Assembly (NCBI RefSeq): GCF_019145475.1
Contig: NZ_JAHTKI010000005.1
Coordinates: 233,157-297,156, forward strand
Source of the DNA: Pseudomonas botevensis
GTDB taxonomy: Bacteria > Pseudomonadota > Gammaproteobacteria > Pseudomonadales > Pseudomonadaceae
Reading direction: 5' to 3'
Length of the DNA: 64,000 bases
Below the pieces are notes generated by a model. It had not been told where the DNA came from and made no database searches. It saw only the letters and a list, made by a program, of their open reading frames with translations. The position numbers and the translations under genes are program-made. Shown here piece by piece: positions 63,853 through 64,000 of this stretch; position 1 is the first letter of the stretch, and each line of letters starts with the position of its first letter.

Positions 63853-64000
63853 GGGGCGGTGTCATCCGAAAGGGTGTCGAGAGATTGTGTTTTGGAATGG
63901 GCAATATACTGCGCATTCATTGTCGGCGCGTCTATAAAGAAGAGGGCTTTTTACTGGTCGTGATAGAAAAGTGAAATTAACGGTTGACGGCAGATTCAGG

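Overview
This window is a high-GC chromosomal segment of a fluorescent Pseudomonas, most likely of the P. fluorescens group. The diagnosis rests on a pyoverdine locus (pvdS, pvdL, pvdY, pvdH, an mbtH-like gene and fpvGHJKCDEF), an acyclic-terpene (atu) cluster, REP/REPIN elements of the 'gtgggagcgggct' type, and gene orders matching P. aeruginosa PA2403-PA2413, PA2476-PA2480, PA2354-PA2357 and PA2273-PA2274 (recalled from knowledge, not searched). No rRNA, tRNA, CRISPR array, prophage or insertion sequence is visible. Nothing looks like a wholly new system; the interest lies in regulatory sites and local gene variants.

Layout. 0-3.8 kb: an unknown gene, cheV behind a perfect FliA-type promoter, a MOSC protein, ppnP and a DEDDh exonuclease. 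3.8-12.9 kb: the atuABCDEF operon (geranyl-CoA carboxylase pathway) with divergent atuR and a 13-bp inverted-repeat operator; atuG and atuH are not adjacent. 13-29 kb: a solute-binding protein, pvdY (hydroxyornithine acetylase type), pvdS with a Fur-boxed promoter, and the 13-kb pvdL peptide synthetase. 29-35.4 kb: an alpha/beta hydrolase, then the dsbD-tlpA-dsbG operon with a divergent two-component pair that resembles copper-sensing DsbRS. 35.5-44.3 kb: a GNAT protein, pvdH, the mbtH-like gene and, facing them, the eight-gene fpvGHJKCDEF operon for iron release from ferripyoverdine. 44.4-54.2 kb: a fluoroacetate-dehalogenase-like hydrolase, a VOC protein and a sulfur-starvation region (sfnB-metI-metQ; msuE-msuD-msuC-sfnR) enclosing a soxR/monooxygenase pair. 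54.6-64 kb: mostly ordinary metabolism and transport (two small lipoproteins, LysE and RhtA exporters, a cysteine desulfurase, PepP, a LysR/oxidoreductase pair, an HCCA isomerase and an SDR).

How the genes work together. PvdS (made when Fur is iron-free) should read IS boxes (TAAAT-N16-CGT) in front of pvdY, pvdH, the mbtH-like gene and, less perfectly, pvdL. PvdH supplies diaminobutyrate to PvdL, the MbtH-like protein supports its adenylation domains, PvdY predicts acetyl-hydroxyornithine in the final siderophore, and the Fpv proteins strip iron from the returning ferripyoverdine. A second circuit is sulfur starvation: SfnR, a sigma54 activator with no receiver domain, probably drives msuEDC-sfnR from a -24/-12 promoter with two upstream palindromes, and sfnB-metIQ from a weaker one. 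A third is redox: SoxR sits next to a 19-bp-spacer promoter with a SoxR box.
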